DNA from: Clostridia bacterium
GTDB lineage: Bacteria; Bacillota; Clostridia; Christensenellales; Aristaeellaceae
NCBI GenBank assembly: GCA_017434085.1
Contig: JAFRFY010000133.1
Location: 1 to 46,502, forward strand
Direction: 5' to 3'
Length of the DNA: 46,502 bases
Below are positions 30,883 to 38,964 of the stretch, piece after piece; position 1 is the stretch's first letter; each line of letters opens with the position of its first letter. A program made the position numbers and the translations under genes. The notes below the pieces were generated by a model that ran no database searches, had not been told where the DNA came from, and saw only the letters and a program-made list of their open reading frames with translations.

Positions 30883-32067
30883 ATGCGCAAGAAGCGGAGG
30901 GTGACCGGCAGGTTTTACATATTCCTGCTGCTGTTGCTGGTGATCGCCTTTCTGATCGCCCGCCCGTTTTTGTTCGGGGGACCGAGGGTCTCCCAGATCA
31001 TGATGGCGAACACCCCGCAGGAGCAGACGGTGGACTGCGTGCTGATCCGCGACGAGCACCTGATCGAGTCGGATTCCACCGCCCGGGTGGAGTACATCGC
31101 GCCGGAGGATTCCCTGGTGGCCACCGGGGATATCGTGGCGAACCTGTACACCACCGGCTACTCCGAGAACCTGCTGAACAACCTGGAGGCCACGCGCTCC
31201 AAGATACAGGAGTACCACAAGCAGCTGCTCAACAACATCGTGGATGCCGACCTGAACCGGCTCGACCAGCTGGTGGACATGATGGCGCTGGAGTTCAAGA
31301 ACCTCATTACCCACCAGACCACTGGCAATTTGAAGAACGTCACCGCCCAGCTGGAGACCGCTATGGTCAAGCGGCAGGAGTACCTGAGGCAGAACAAGCG
31401 CACCGACAACAAGCTGACCAAGCTCTACGAGGAAGAGAACGCCCGCATGACCAGCATACAGTCCTGGCGCAAGGTGGTCAACGCGGACCGGGACGGCGTG
31501 GTGTCCTTCTACCTGGACGGCTATGAGAAGGACCTGACCCCCGCCACCATCAAAAGCCTGACCATACAGGACATCCGCACGGTGCTGGGCGGCGCGCCGC
31601 TGGCCACCTCGCAGTCCACCCGGCAAAACGGCATCTGTCGCATCGTGGACCAGGACAAGTGGTACGTGGCGGTGCTCATCGAGGGCAACAACTGGACCCC
31701 CATGGTGGGCCAGGACAACTACTACATGATGATGGAGGGCTTCGACGACCTGGCCTTCAACGCCGCCGTCACCAGCGTGCAGAAGGACAGCGGCGTCACC
31801 CTGGCGGTGTTCGAGGTCAACAACCCCGTGGGACCGCTGATCTACCGCCGCACCGGGCGGGCGCAGTTCAGCATCACGCTGCAGGGCCTGGCCGTGCGCA
31901 CCGAGGCGCTCTACAACGACAACGGCCAGATGGGCGTGTGGGTGTACGACGTGCCCGGCGGCACCTTCGTACCGGTGGAGGTGCTCTCCACCAACGGCAA
32001 CATCGCCATGATACAGCCCCTCGTGGACGGCTCGCTGACGCTGGGCCAGACGGTGCTGATCAAATAA
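30883..32067 (+). CDS. HlyD/membrane-fusion-like protein of the division cluster
   Basis: 394 residues. One N-terminal membrane helix (about 10-28), then a lipoyl/HlyD-like half (YIAPEDSLVATGDIVANLYTTGY), a coiled-coil hairpin (about 85-190) and a long C-terminal beta domain (WYVAVLIEGN, GVWVYDVPGGTFVPVEVLSTNGNIAMI). It looks like a periplasmic-adaptor-type protein, but no transporter is nearby. Its place directly before ylmE-sepF suggests a cell-envelope role. The ribosome binding site is weak (GGGGCG). Gap of 18 nt to ylmE. Confidence 0.75.
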   Translation: MRKKRRVTGRFYIFLLLLLVIAFLIARPFLFGGPRVSQIMMANTPQEQTVDCVLIRDEHLIESDSTARVEYIAPEDSLVATGDIVANLYTTGYSENLLNNLEATRSKIQEYHKQLLNNIVDADLNRLDQLVDMMALEFKNLITHQTTGNLKNVTAQLETAMVKRQEYLRQNKRTDNKLTKLYEEENARMTSIQSWRKVVNADRDGVVSFYLDGYEKDLTPATIKSLTIQDIRTVLGGAPLATSQSTRQNGICRIVDQDKWYVAVLIEGNNWTPMVGQDNYYMMMEGFDDLAFNAAVTSVQKDSGVTLAVFEVNNPVGPLIYRRTGRAQFSITLQGLAVRTEALYNDNGQMGVWVYDVPGGTFVPVEVLSTNGNIAMIQPLVDGSLTLGQTVLIK

Positions 32068-32085
32068 GGAAGAAGTAGACGGATC

Positions 32086-32781
32086 ATGAATCAGGAAGCG
32101 CTGCTTAAAAACATTCAGGACTGGCAGCAGAGAATCGGCGAGGCCTCCGCGAAGTGGGGCGGGGCCGAGATCTGCGGCGTCAGCAAGACCATCGACCCGG
32201 AGATCATCAACATGGCCTGGGACGGCGGCATACGCACCCTGGGCGAGAACCGGGTGCAGGAGCTGCTGTCCAAGATCGACCGGCTGAACCCGGAGTATAA
32301 AATCCACCTGATCGGGCAGCTGCAGACCAACAAGGTCAAGTACATCGTCGACAAGGTGGCTATGATACAGTCCGTGGACCGCGACGCCCTGGCCGACGAG
32401 ATCGACCGCCGCGCCGTGGCCGCGGGCCGGGTGATGCCGGTGCTGGTACAGGTGAACATCGCCCGGGAGCCCCAGAAGGCGGGCATCGACGAGGAGAGCC
32501 TGCTGCCCTTCATCCGGCGGCTGTCCGGCATGCAGGGGCTCAGGGTCAAGGGCCTGATGGCCATCATGCCCATCGCCGACGATCCCGAGGATGTGCGGCC
32601 CTACTTCCGCCGCATGCGAGAGTGGTTTGACAGGCTGCGGGACATGGACATCCCCAACGTGTCCATGCGCACGCTGTCCATGGGCATGTCGGACGACTGC
32701 CTGGTGGCCTGCCAGGAGGGCGCGACGATGGTGCGCCTGGGCCGGGCGCTGTTCGGCGAACGCCATTATCCCATACAATAA
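32086..32781 (+). CDS. ylmE: PLP homeostasis protein, YggS/YlmE family
   Basis: 231 residues, the usual YggS length, a single alanine-racemase-like TIM barrel. The PLP Lys lies in ICGVSKTIDPE; GENRVQELLSKID and HLIGQLQTNKVKYIVDKVAMIQSVDR are family hallmarks, as is the C-terminal LSMGMSDDCLVACQEGATMVRLGRALFG phosphate-binding region. Buffers free PLP and has no known catalytic reaction. First of the conserved ylmE-sepF-ylmG-ylmH set. Confidence 0.95.
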   Translation: MNQEALLKNIQDWQQRIGEASAKWGGAEICGVSKTIDPEIINMAWDGGIRTLGENRVQELLSKIDRLNPEYKIHLIGQLQTNKVKYIVDKVAMIQSVDRDALADEIDRRAVAAGRVMPVLVQVNIAREPQKAGIDEESLLPFIRRLSGMQGLRVKGLMAIMPIADDPEDVRPYFRRMREWFDRLRDMDIPNVSMRTLSMGMSDDCLVACQEGATMVRLGRALFGERHYPIQ

Positions 32782-32850
32782 GTGCCGCGACGGGCATTCC
32801 GCGGCGTCGAGGATCAGATAAACACCGGACTTCAGGAGGGGAAGAGCACT

Positions 32851-33558
32851 ATGGCGCGAAACAAATCCGGCGCTTTCAACCGGCTTTTGAATTTCATCGG
32901 CCTGGTGGACGACGGGGATTCCCGCGATACCTACGGGGAGGAGTACCAGAACGGCAACTACGGCCGCCAGGCGGCGTATACGCCCGCGCGCCCGGCGCGA
33001 AGCAGCGGCGGCAGGAGCGCGTCCTCCGCCCGCCAGCCCCAGCGCCGCAGCCTGCCGGAGCCGCGCCAGAGCCGCTTTGATGACCGCTCGGGCAGCCGTT
33101 CGGGCTATTCGGACCGCGCTCAGGCGGGCTACGACGATTACGCCGATGCCAACCGGCGCACGGCCTCCCGGTTTGACGACGGGGATTACGAGGACTACGG
33201 CAGCCGCCCCTCGAGCCGGTTTGCCCAGCAGCCGGAGCGACGCCCCGTAGCGAATCCGCCCCAGACCCGGTCCCAGAACCGCATGCGCGTCTCCAGCCGG
33301 TCCCGCACGGTGATGTATTCGCTGCACTCGCTGGAGGATTGCTGCGAGGTCATCGACCAGCTCATCGCCAACAACACCGTGGTGCTCACCATGGACGAGC
33401 TCGACGGGCGGCTGATGCAGCGCGCCGTGGATACCCTCTCCGGCGCGGTGTTCGCGCTGCACGCCTCCATCCGCAAGGCCTCCGACCGCACCTACCTGGT
33501 CGCGCCCATGTCCGTGGAGGTCAACGACGCATACGATGTGGAGAGAGGGTTCAGGTAA
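32851..33558 (+). CDS. sepF: Cell division protein SepF
   Basis: 235 residues from the ATG at 32851 (AGGAGGGG upstream), longer than Bacillus SepF (~150) because of a disordered Arg/Ser/Tyr-rich linker (about 35-150). The N-terminal amphipathic membrane helix is FNRLLNFIGLV. The C-terminal SepF domain has the conserved DDs: YSLHSLEDCCEVIDQLIANNTVVLTMDELDGRLMQRAVDTLSGAVFALHASIRKASDRTYLVAP. SepF polymerises on the membrane and tethers FtsZ. In-frame upstream ATG at 32782 is not supported. Confidence 0.94.
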   Translation: MARNKSGAFNRLLNFIGLVDDGDSRDTYGEEYQNGNYGRQAAYTPARPARSSGGRSASSARQPQRRSLPEPRQSRFDDRSGSRSGYSDRAQAGYDDYADANRRTASRFDDGDYEDYGSRPSSRFAQQPERRPVANPPQTRSQNRMRVSSRSRTVMYSLHSLEDCCEVIDQLIANNTVVLTMDELDGRLMQRAVDTLSGAVFALHASIRKASDRTYLVAPMSVEVNDAYDVERGFR

Positions 33559-33579
33559 AACTGTAAGGGGGGTGTGCCC

Positions 33580-33873
33580 ATGCTGAGTCTGTACACCGTG
33601 TTCCGCGCGGGTTCCATGTTTCTGTCGATCATCGAGTGGGCCATCGTCATCTACTGCGTACTGAGCTGGTTTCAGCCGAGGTTCAAGGCCTTCTACATGC
33701 TTCGGCAGTTCATCATGCCCTTCGTGTCGCCGTTTCAGAAGCTGTCCATGAAGGTCTCCCGGCATTTCAACGCGCCGATCGACTTCACCTGCCTGTTCGC
33801 CATACTCGCCTTCCAGATTCTGGGGCGGCTGTGGTGGCGGCTGTACGTGCTGATCGCCTACGGGATGCGCTGA
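33580..33873 (+). CDS. ylmG: YggT-family membrane protein
   Basis: 97 residues from the ATG at 33580 (AAGGGGGG upstream; GTG at 33574 possible). Two hydrophobic segments with the conserved central loop (SWFQPRF...FIMPFVSPFQKLSMKV, the YggT P-x-P region). Implicated in division or membrane organisation with SepF. Its stop overlaps the ylmH start (TGATG). Confidence 0.93.
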   Translation: MLSLYTVFRAGSMFLSIIEWAIVIYCVLSWFQPRFKAFYMLRQFIMPFVSPFQKLSMKVSRHFNAPIDFTCLFAILAFQILGRLWWRLYVLIAYGMR

Positions 33874-34628
33874 TGGACGAAACGCTGGAGAAAAAGCGCC
33901 TGCGGGAGCTGGCGATGAGGGCGGCCCACACTGACGGGCCCCAGTTCACACGCTTCCTGGAGCCCTCGGCGCTCGACGATGTGCGGGCCGCGGCGAACGC
34001 AGCCGGCGTCGCCTGCGCGTTCTACGGGGGCTATGGCGACGCGGAGCGGGTCGTGGCGGCGTTCTACGTCGACGCGCCGCCGGAACACGGGGACTATCCG
34101 CTGTGCGCCCTGCGGCTTATGTGGAACGCCAAATTCGCCAATCCCGGCCACCGGGACCTGCTGGGCGCGGTGATGGGCCTGGGGCTGGAGCGGGAGACCG
34201 TCGGCGATATCGCCATGGGGGCATTTCGCGGCGCGCCGTGCGCGTTTCTGTTCGTCATCCCGGAGATGGCGGATTACGTGCGGGCCAATCTGGATTCGGC
34301 GGGCCGGGCGAGTATCAAAATCGACATCTCACAGCAGGCGCCGGAGATTGCCCCGCCCGAGGGCGCTGAGCTTCGGGTCACGGTGCAGAACGCCCGGCTG
34401 GACGCGGTGCTGGCGGCGGGCTGGCGGCTGTCCCGCGCGGAGGCGCAGCGGTTGATCGCCGCCGGGCTGGTGAAGCTGAACCACGCGCCCAACCTGCGCG
34501 CCGACGCGCGGGTGGGAGAGGGCGACCTCATCTCCGCCCGGGGTCACGGGCGGCTTAGGGTGCTGTCCGACGCGGGCGAGACCCGCCGGGGCCGGCGCGC
34601 GCTGAGGCTGTTTATCTACGGAAAATGA
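33873..34628 (+). CDS. ylmH: S4-domain RNA-binding protein YlmH
   Basis: 251 residues. N-terminal helical part (MDETLEKKRLRELAMRAAHTDGPQFTRFLEPSALDDV), a middle domain (ALRLMWNAKFANPGHRDLLGAVMGLGLERETVGDI) and a C-terminal S4 domain (RLDAVLAAGWRLSRAEAQRLIAAGLVKLNHAPNLRADARVGEGDLISARGHGRLRVL). Family members bind 50S particles with peptidyl-tRNA in ribosome quality control. The ATG is embedded in the ylmG stop, so the two are coupled. Confidence 0.93.
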   Translation: MDETLEKKRLRELAMRAAHTDGPQFTRFLEPSALDDVRAAANAAGVACAFYGGYGDAERVVAAFYVDAPPEHGDYPLCALRLMWNAKFANPGHRDLLGAVMGLGLERETVGDIAMGAFRGAPCAFLFVIPEMADYVRANLDSAGRASIKIDISQQAPEIAPPEGAELRVTVQNARLDAVLAAGWRLSRAEAQRLIAAGLVKLNHAPNLRADARVGEGDLISARGHGRLRVLSDAGETRRGRRALRLFIYGK

Positions 34629-34729
34629 AAATTATACGCTAAGAATGGACGGCAAGGCAGGAATTGAGACGCGCTTTGTCGAATGATTCCCCAAATGATT
34701 ACATATACACAACGAAAGGAGATCATCCC

Positions 34730-35278
34730 ATGGCGATCAGCGTAAGAGATATCCAGGAGAAGGAGTTTGCGACGCAGGCGAAGAACGGCTACAATGTCGA
34801 AGAAGTGGACGATTTTCTCGATGAGATCGCAGAGCAGCTCTCCGCGCTGGTGCGTGAGAACCTGGAGCTGAAAAAGCAGGCCGACGCGCTGGAGGCCGAG
34901 GTGGACGCCGCGAAGCAGGCCGCCGAGGATGCCGCGAAGAAGACCCCGGAGTACAACGAGAAGGTCTACTTCGACAACCTGCAGAAGTCCATGCGCGAGG
35001 CCATGATCGGCGCCCAGCGCATCGCCGACGAGACCAAGGCCGAGGCCGAGGCGCAGGCGGCCCAGACCAAGGCCGAGGCCGAGGACCTGGCCAACGCCAC
35101 CCTGAACAAGGCCCAGGCCGACGCGGAGAAGCTCACCGCCCAGGCGCAGGCCAAGCTGGAGGCGCTGACGGAGCAGTACGAGGCCATGAAGGCCTCCGCG
35201 AAGGCGTTCAAGGCGGATTTCAGCAGCATGATCGAGTCCCAGGCGGCGCTGCTGCGGGACAAGACCGACCTGTTCTGA
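34730..35278 (+). CDS. divIVA: DivIVA-family coiled-coil protein
   Basis: 182 residues from the ATG at 34730 (AAAGGAGA upstream). The N-terminal DivIVA motif (ISVRDIQEKEFATQAKNGYNVEEVDDFLDEIAEQLSAL) binds curved membrane, and a long Ala/Glu/Lys coiled coil follows (about 40-170). It marks poles and septa and recruits division or wall-synthesis proteins. It ends the ylm cluster, as in many Firmicutes. A weak promoter may exist at TTGTCG (34677) - TACATA (34700) for independent expression. Confidence 0.94.
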   Translation: MAISVRDIQEKEFATQAKNGYNVEEVDDFLDEIAEQLSALVRENLELKKQADALEAEVDAAKQAAEDAAKKTPEYNEKVYFDNLQKSMREAMIGAQRIADETKAEAEAQAAQTKAEAEDLANATLNKAQADAEKLTAQAQAKLEALTEQYEAMKASAKAFKADFSSMIESQAALLRDKTDLF

Positions 35279-35293
35279 GCGTTTAACGACAAC

Positions 35294-35428
35294 AAAAGGG
35301 GCTGCCTCAAAACGCATCATTACACAATCCAACCCGTTGTAGGGGCGCCCATTGGGCGCCCGCGGGCGGCGAATCGCCGCCCCTACGGCGTGGGATTGCA
35401 TCATCAGGCGTTTTGAGACAGCCCCTTT
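35294..35428. repeat. Composite nested palindrome after divIVA
   Basis: Outer arms AAAAGGGGCTGCCTC.. (35294-35315) and GCGTTTTGAGACAGCCCCTTT (35408-35428) enclose an inner GTAGGGGCG...CGCCCCTAC palindrome (35339-35386) that holds further short palindromes (GGGCGCCCATTGGGCGCCC, GGCGGCGAATCGCCGCC). The outer stem followed by TTTGT could terminate divIVA transcription. Confidence 0.85.
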
Positions 35429-35485
35429 GTACGTGCATAACCCGGCGCGAAAATGTCAATCCTTTCCATATAGAGGTGGAAGGCT

Positions 35486-35758
35486 ATGACGGGACGCGAC
35501 CGGGAGAACATCGAGCGACTGATCGCCACGCTGGAGCGCATGCGCCTGGACGAGTACGTGGCCCACGTCAGCCGCCGGGGACGCCTGGTGTGGGACAACC
35601 TGCTCTACGGCGTGTGCCGGGGGCTGGGGTTCACGCTGGGCTTCTCGGTGCTGGGGGCGCTGCTGGCGGTGGCGCTTCGCTCGGCGGTGGTGGACAATAT
35701 ACCGCTGATCGGCGGTTTTCTGGCGGAGGTCATCCATGCAATTGAGGCGAGGATGTAG
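35486..35758 (+). CDS. Small membrane protein (DUF5665-like)
   Basis: 90 residues with a basic, amphipathic N-terminus (RDRENIERLIATLERMRLDEYVAHVSRRGRLVWDNL) and one or two membrane helices (about 43-66 and 70-82). The pattern fits DUF5665, a small Firmicutes family without known function. TAGAGGTGGAAGG precedes the ATG. It overlaps the lspA start by 23 nt. Confidence 0.75.
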   Translation: MTGRDRENIERLIATLERMRLDEYVAHVSRRGRLVWDNLLYGVCRGLGFTLGFSVLGALLAVALRSAVVDNIPLIGGFLAEVIHAIEARM

Positions 35759-36212
35759 GGGCTGGCAGTGGATGCTGCTGGCCGTGGCGGCGGACCGGGT
35801 CACCAAGGTGCTGGCGAAGCGCAGGGTGCTGCGGGGGACGCTGATCCCCGGGGTCGTCAGCTTTCGCAGCGCGCGCAATTCGGGCATGGCGTTCTCCATG
35901 CTGTCCGGCCACTTCTGGCTTCTGACGGTGTTCACCGCGCTGCTGATCGCGGGCATACTTGTCTACCTGCTGAGCAGGCCCGGGGAACCGCCGCTTCTGC
36001 GCGCGGGGCTGTGGCTCATCGCGGGCGGGGGGCTGGGCAACCTGTACGACCGGGTGACCATGGGCTCGGTGATCGACTTCATCGAGCTGGATTTCGTGCG
36101 CTTCGCCATATTCAACGTGGCGGACGTGTGCATCTGCGTGGGCGCGGCGCTGGTGCTGCTTAGCGCGTGGCGCAACGAGCGCGGGAAGGGGCGGACGCAT
36201 GGCGAGGTTTGA
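35736..36212 (+). CDS. lspA: Lipoprotein signal peptidase (signal peptidase II)
   Basis: 158 residues, four membrane helices. The two catalytic Asp lie in GNLYDRVTMGSVIDFIE and FNVADVCICVG; RNSGMAFSML is the conserved N-A-F box variant (normally NxGxAF). Cleaves the signal peptide of lipid-modified prolipoproteins after Lgt. Translational coupling is likely: it starts inside the upstream gene and ends 14 nt inside rluA. Confidence 0.94.
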   Translation: MQLRRGCRGWQWMLLAVAADRVTKVLAKRRVLRGTLIPGVVSFRSARNSGMAFSMLSGHFWLLTVFTALLIAGILVYLLSRPGEPPLLRAGLWLIAGGGLGNLYDRVTMGSVIDFIELDFVRFAIFNVADVCICVGAALVLLSAWRNERGKGRTHGEV

Positions 36213-37098
36213 GCAGACCGCCGACGTGGCGGAGCGCCTGGACGTTTTCGCCGCGGCGCTTGCGGACATCACGCGCTCCCGCGCCGGGGCGCTCATACGC
36301 GACGGCCTCGTGACGGTGGACGGCGCGCCTCAGATGAAAGCGGGTTTCAGGCTCAGGCCCGGCATGGCGGTGGCCGTGGAGGTGCCGGAACCGGTGCCGA
36401 CCTGCGCGCAGGCGGAGGACATACCGCTGCAGATCGTCTATCAGGATCAGGACCTGGCGGTGGTGTTCAAGCCTTCCGGCATGGTGGTGCACCCCGCGGC
36501 GGGCAACGAGACCGGCACGCTGGTGAACGCGCTTTTGAAGCACCTGGACAACCTGTCGGGCATCGGCGGGGAGATTCGCCCCGGCATCGTGCACCGCATC
36601 GACAAGGACACCTCCGGGCTTCTGCTGGTGGCGAAGAACGACATGACCCACGTCTCCCTGTCCGGGCAGATCAAGGCCCACGCCGTGCACCGGGTCTACC
36701 GCGCCATCGTGATCGGCGGCTTCAAGGCGGATTCCGGCACCGTGGACGCCCCCATCGGGCGGCATCCCACCGACCGCAAGCGCATGGCCATCGTGCCCGA
36801 CGGCCGGGCGGCGGTGACCCACTGGTCGGTGCTGGAGCCGCTCAGGGGCGCGACGCTTATAGAGTGCCGCCTGACCACCGGGCGTACCCACCAGATTCGC
36901 GTCCATATGGCCTCCATCGGCCACCCCGTGCTGGGCGACCCGGTCTACGGGCCGAAGAAATCGCCCTTTCCCGTCGCCGGGGGACAGCTGCTGCACGCCT
37001 GCCGCATAGGCTTCGTACACCCCCGCACCGGCGAGGAGATGCTGTTCGAGGCCCCGCCGGAGGAGCGCTTTACGATGTGGCTGGAGAAGCTGAGATAA
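36199..37098 (+). CDS. RluA-family 23S rRNA pseudouridine synthase
   Basis: 299 residues. N-terminal S4 domain (RLDVFAAALADITRSRAGALIRDGLVTVDGAPQMKAGFRLRPG) and a catalytic domain with motif PGIVHRIDKDTSGLLLVAKND containing the catalytic Asp, plus GRTHQIRVHMASIGHPVLGDPVYG. Closest in layout to RluD (helix 69 of 23S rRNA), though the exact target is inference. The lspA-rluA pairing is common in Firmicutes (ylyA/ylyB). Confidence 0.94.
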   Translation: MARFEQTADVAERLDVFAAALADITRSRAGALIRDGLVTVDGAPQMKAGFRLRPGMAVAVEVPEPVPTCAQAEDIPLQIVYQDQDLAVVFKPSGMVVHPAAGNETGTLVNALLKHLDNLSGIGGEIRPGIVHRIDKDTSGLLLVAKNDMTHVSLSGQIKAHAVHRVYRAIVIGGFKADSGTVDAPIGRHPTDRKRMAIVPDGRAAVTHWSVLEPLRGATLIECRLTTGRTHQIRVHMASIGHPVLGDPVYGPKKSPFPVAGGQLLHACRIGFVHPRTGEEMLFEAPPEERFTMWLEKLR

Positions 37099-37105
37099 TA
37101 AAAGC

Positions 37106-37166
37106 CCGGACGCCGCCGCAGGGGGAGCGGCGGGGCGGGAACGGCACTTCCCACCTTGGCGTCCGG
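37106..37166 (-). terminator. Distal terminator of the riboswitch transcript
   Basis: CCGGACGCC (plus 37106-37114) pairs with GGCGTCCGG (plus 37158-37166) and an inner CCGCCGC/GCGGCGG stem. Only the minus-strand side has a T-tract (GCTTTTATTA), so it terminates transcripts coming from the riboswitch rather than rluA. Confidence 0.7.
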
Positions 37167-37218
37167 AACCGATGGATCGCCGCGCCGCCGGGTACCAGTC
37201 CGGCGGGGGCATGAAAAT

Positions 37219-37249
37219 CGGGATATACCGGCTCAACCCGCATATCCCG
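37219..37249 (-). terminator. Hairpin downstream of the cobalamin riboswitch
   Basis: Minus-strand CGGGATAT/ATATCCCG with an inner CGG/CCG pair and loop GTTGAG, followed by ATTTTC. Terminator-like but about 105 nt beyond the aptamer. Confidence 0.65.
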
Positions 37250-37354
37250 TGGTGTACGTCTCTCCGGCGGGTCCGCGGCGGCAACCGCGACCCCTCCGGG
37301 TCAATCGCGCAGGACATATCTTTCTTGAGGCCGAAGAAAACGATACTTGATTCG

Positions 37355-37504
37355 CAGGCAGGTCTTCTGACTCGGGTTCATCGCGCCGCGCGCCTTCTCG
37401 GCTTGTGCCAATGGCATCTGCGCGCCGCTCACCCATACAGCAGCGGTCCTGTCGGGGATTCGCACCCCGTTCCCTTTTGATCTGGCAATTGCCAAAACCT
37501 GTGA
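37355..37504 (-). promoter_or_regulatory. Cobalamin (B12) riboswitch with no downstream gene
   Basis: Read on the minus strand: P1 5' side CACAGGT (plus 37498-37504), the B12 box region AAAGGGAAC-GGGGTGCGAATCCCC-GACAGGACCGCTGCTGTA (plus about 37437-37477), and the closing GAGTCAGAAGACCTGCC (plus 37357-37373). These are the conserved blocks of the adenosylcobalamin aptamer. A TATTAT -10-like box lies just upstream (around plus 37533-37538). In the ~250 nt downstream there are two terminator-like hairpins but no open reading frame with a ribosome binding site; beyond that the next gene, rluA, is on the opposite strand. Confidence 0.9.
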
Positions 37505-37596
37505 ATTTCCCGATATTCAATTATCCTTTCCTATAATAGCACAACACGCCGCATTTGTAAAGCCCATATCTGTTCCGTAAAGAAATGAAAAAAGCA

Positions 37597-37625
37597 TTGA
37601 CAAGATATTTCCGAAATGATATAAT
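37597..37625 (+). promoter_or_regulatory. Promoter of the SH3/lysozyme-like gene
   Basis: TTGACA (37597-37602), 17-nt spacer, TATAAT (37620-37625): a full-consensus promoter. Confidence 0.92.
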
Positions 37626-37677
37626 TATTACAAAAGTATGAAACATTGAATACAGAAATATCATATGAGGTACGGAT

Positions 37678-38916
37678 ATGGGTGAAAAAAGGATGCGCGC
37701 ACTGACGGTCATGCTGCTGGCGGCGCTTTTGATGGGCATGGCGCCGTCGGCGCTGGCCGCGAGCTTCAAGGCCGTGGTGAAGAGCAAGGAGATGAAGGTC
37801 TACTCGCAGGATGCCGAGCACGCCCTGATCGGCGTGGTGCCGATGGACGAGACCGTCACGGTGAAGGCCTACTCCGGCGACGCGGCGCTGATTTCCTACA
37901 ACGGCCATACGGGCGTTGCCCGGGTGAGCGACATGGCCGCCGTGTCGGGCGGCTCGACCTCGGAGGGCACGTCGAAGCAGGCGGACAATGGGGACAATGT
38001 GACCGTGGTGACCACCAAGGCGGCGAAGGTGTACAAGAAGGCCAACGCCAAGTCCGGCTCCGTGACCGTGAAGAAGGGCACGAAGCTCAAGCTGCTGTCC
38101 GTCAACGGCAAGTACGCGAAGGTGAAGCGCGGCAAAACGGTGGGCTACATCAACACCCGCTTCCTGAGCGCGAACGGCGCCGATTCGCAGGCCGCCGTGG
38201 AGGACACCGCCGTCACCGCCACGGGCACCGTGCAGAAGTACGACCGCAAGGCCATGGTGACCACCCAGCAGTGCCGGGTGTACGCGCGCCCCAGCGCCTC
38301 AAGCGAGTACGTCAGCGTCGAGCAGGGCGCGAAGCTGGTGCTGCTGGCCACCAAGGGCAGCTGCGCCATGGTGGAGCGCAACGGCATCGTGGGCTACATG
38401 GACAAGGCCAACCTGGCTGAGGACGCCCAGAGCAGCGTCAAAACCGCGGACAACGCCGCCGACAGCAAGGTGGACCTCTCCGGCAACAACGAGCAGATCG
38501 TGTTCAAATTCCTCACCAAGACCATGGGCTACAACACCGCCGCGGCCTGCGGCGTGATGGCCAACATCAAGTATGAATCCGGCTACAAGCCCACCGCCGG
38601 CGGCGACAGGGGCTCCAGCTACGGCATCGTGCAGTGGCACCTGGGGCGCAAGACCCGCCTGGAGGAGTGGTGCGGCACCAACGGCTTCGACCACACCACG
38701 CTGGAGGGCCAGCTGTACTACCTGGCCTACGAGCTCAAGAACCGCTACCCGGCGGTGCACAAGCGGCTGCTGGCCGTGAGCAACGACGAGCAGGGCGCCT
38801 ACGACGCGGGCTACGATTTCTGCTACAACTTCGAGGCCCCCTCGAACCGCGCCGGCAAGGCCGTCACCCGCGGCAATTACGCCCGGGAGACGCTGTGGAA
38901 TCGGTACAGGACATGA
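37678..38916 (+). CDS. Secreted protein with SH3-like repeats and C-terminal phage-type lysozyme domain
   Basis: 412 residues. Signal peptide (MRALTVMLLAALLMGMAPSALAA within the first 30). Three SH3-like units (about 30-85, 105-165, 185-250; the second and third have VYKKANAKSGSVTVKKGTKLKLLSVNGKYAKVKRGKTVGYINTRFL and the corresponding VYARPSAS...YMDKANL). The C-terminal domain (about 265-412: KFLTKTMGYNTAAACGVMANIKYESGYKPT...SYGIVQWHLGRKTRLEEWC) resembles phage tail lysozyme proteins, with Glu in YESGY a likely catalytic residue. Probable wall hydrolase. GAGGT lies 7 nt before the ATG at 37678. Confidence 0.83.
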   Translation: MGEKRMRALTVMLLAALLMGMAPSALAASFKAVVKSKEMKVYSQDAEHALIGVVPMDETVTVKAYSGDAALISYNGHTGVARVSDMAAVSGGSTSEGTSKQADNGDNVTVVTTKAAKVYKKANAKSGSVTVKKGTKLKLLSVNGKYAKVKRGKTVGYINTRFLSANGADSQAAVEDTAVTATGTVQKYDRKAMVTTQQCRVYARPSASSEYVSVEQGAKLVLLATKGSCAMVERNGIVGYMDKANLAEDAQSSVKTADNAADSKVDLSGNNEQIVFKFLTKTMGYNTAAACGVMANIKYESGYKPTAGGDRGSSYGIVQWHLGRKTRLEEWCGTNGFDHTTLEGQLYYLAYELKNRYPAVHKRLLAVSNDEQGAYDAGYDFCYNFEAPSNRAGKAVTRGNYARETLWNRYRT

Positions 38917-38926
38917 TGAAAAAAGC

Positions 38927-38959
38927 AAAGGCCACCGGCGCGATGTCCGGTGGCCTTTT
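38927..38959. terminator. Bidirectional terminator
   Basis: AAAGGCCACCGG/CCGGTGGCCTTT, a perfect 12-bp stem with an 8-nt loop and T/A tails on both sides, between two convergent genes. Confidence 0.93.
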
Positions 38960-38964
38960 CATCG

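Noticed and set aside
30859..33765. 968-codon minus-strand frame across the hlyD-like to ylmG genes
   Set aside because: Covers four well-supported plus-strand genes and shows only His/Val/Gln/Leu-biased shadow composition.
36160..37317. Minus-strand frame downstream of the cobalamin riboswitch as its target gene
   Set aside because: No ribosome binding site, runs through both terminator-like hairpins and then antisense to rluA with biased composition.
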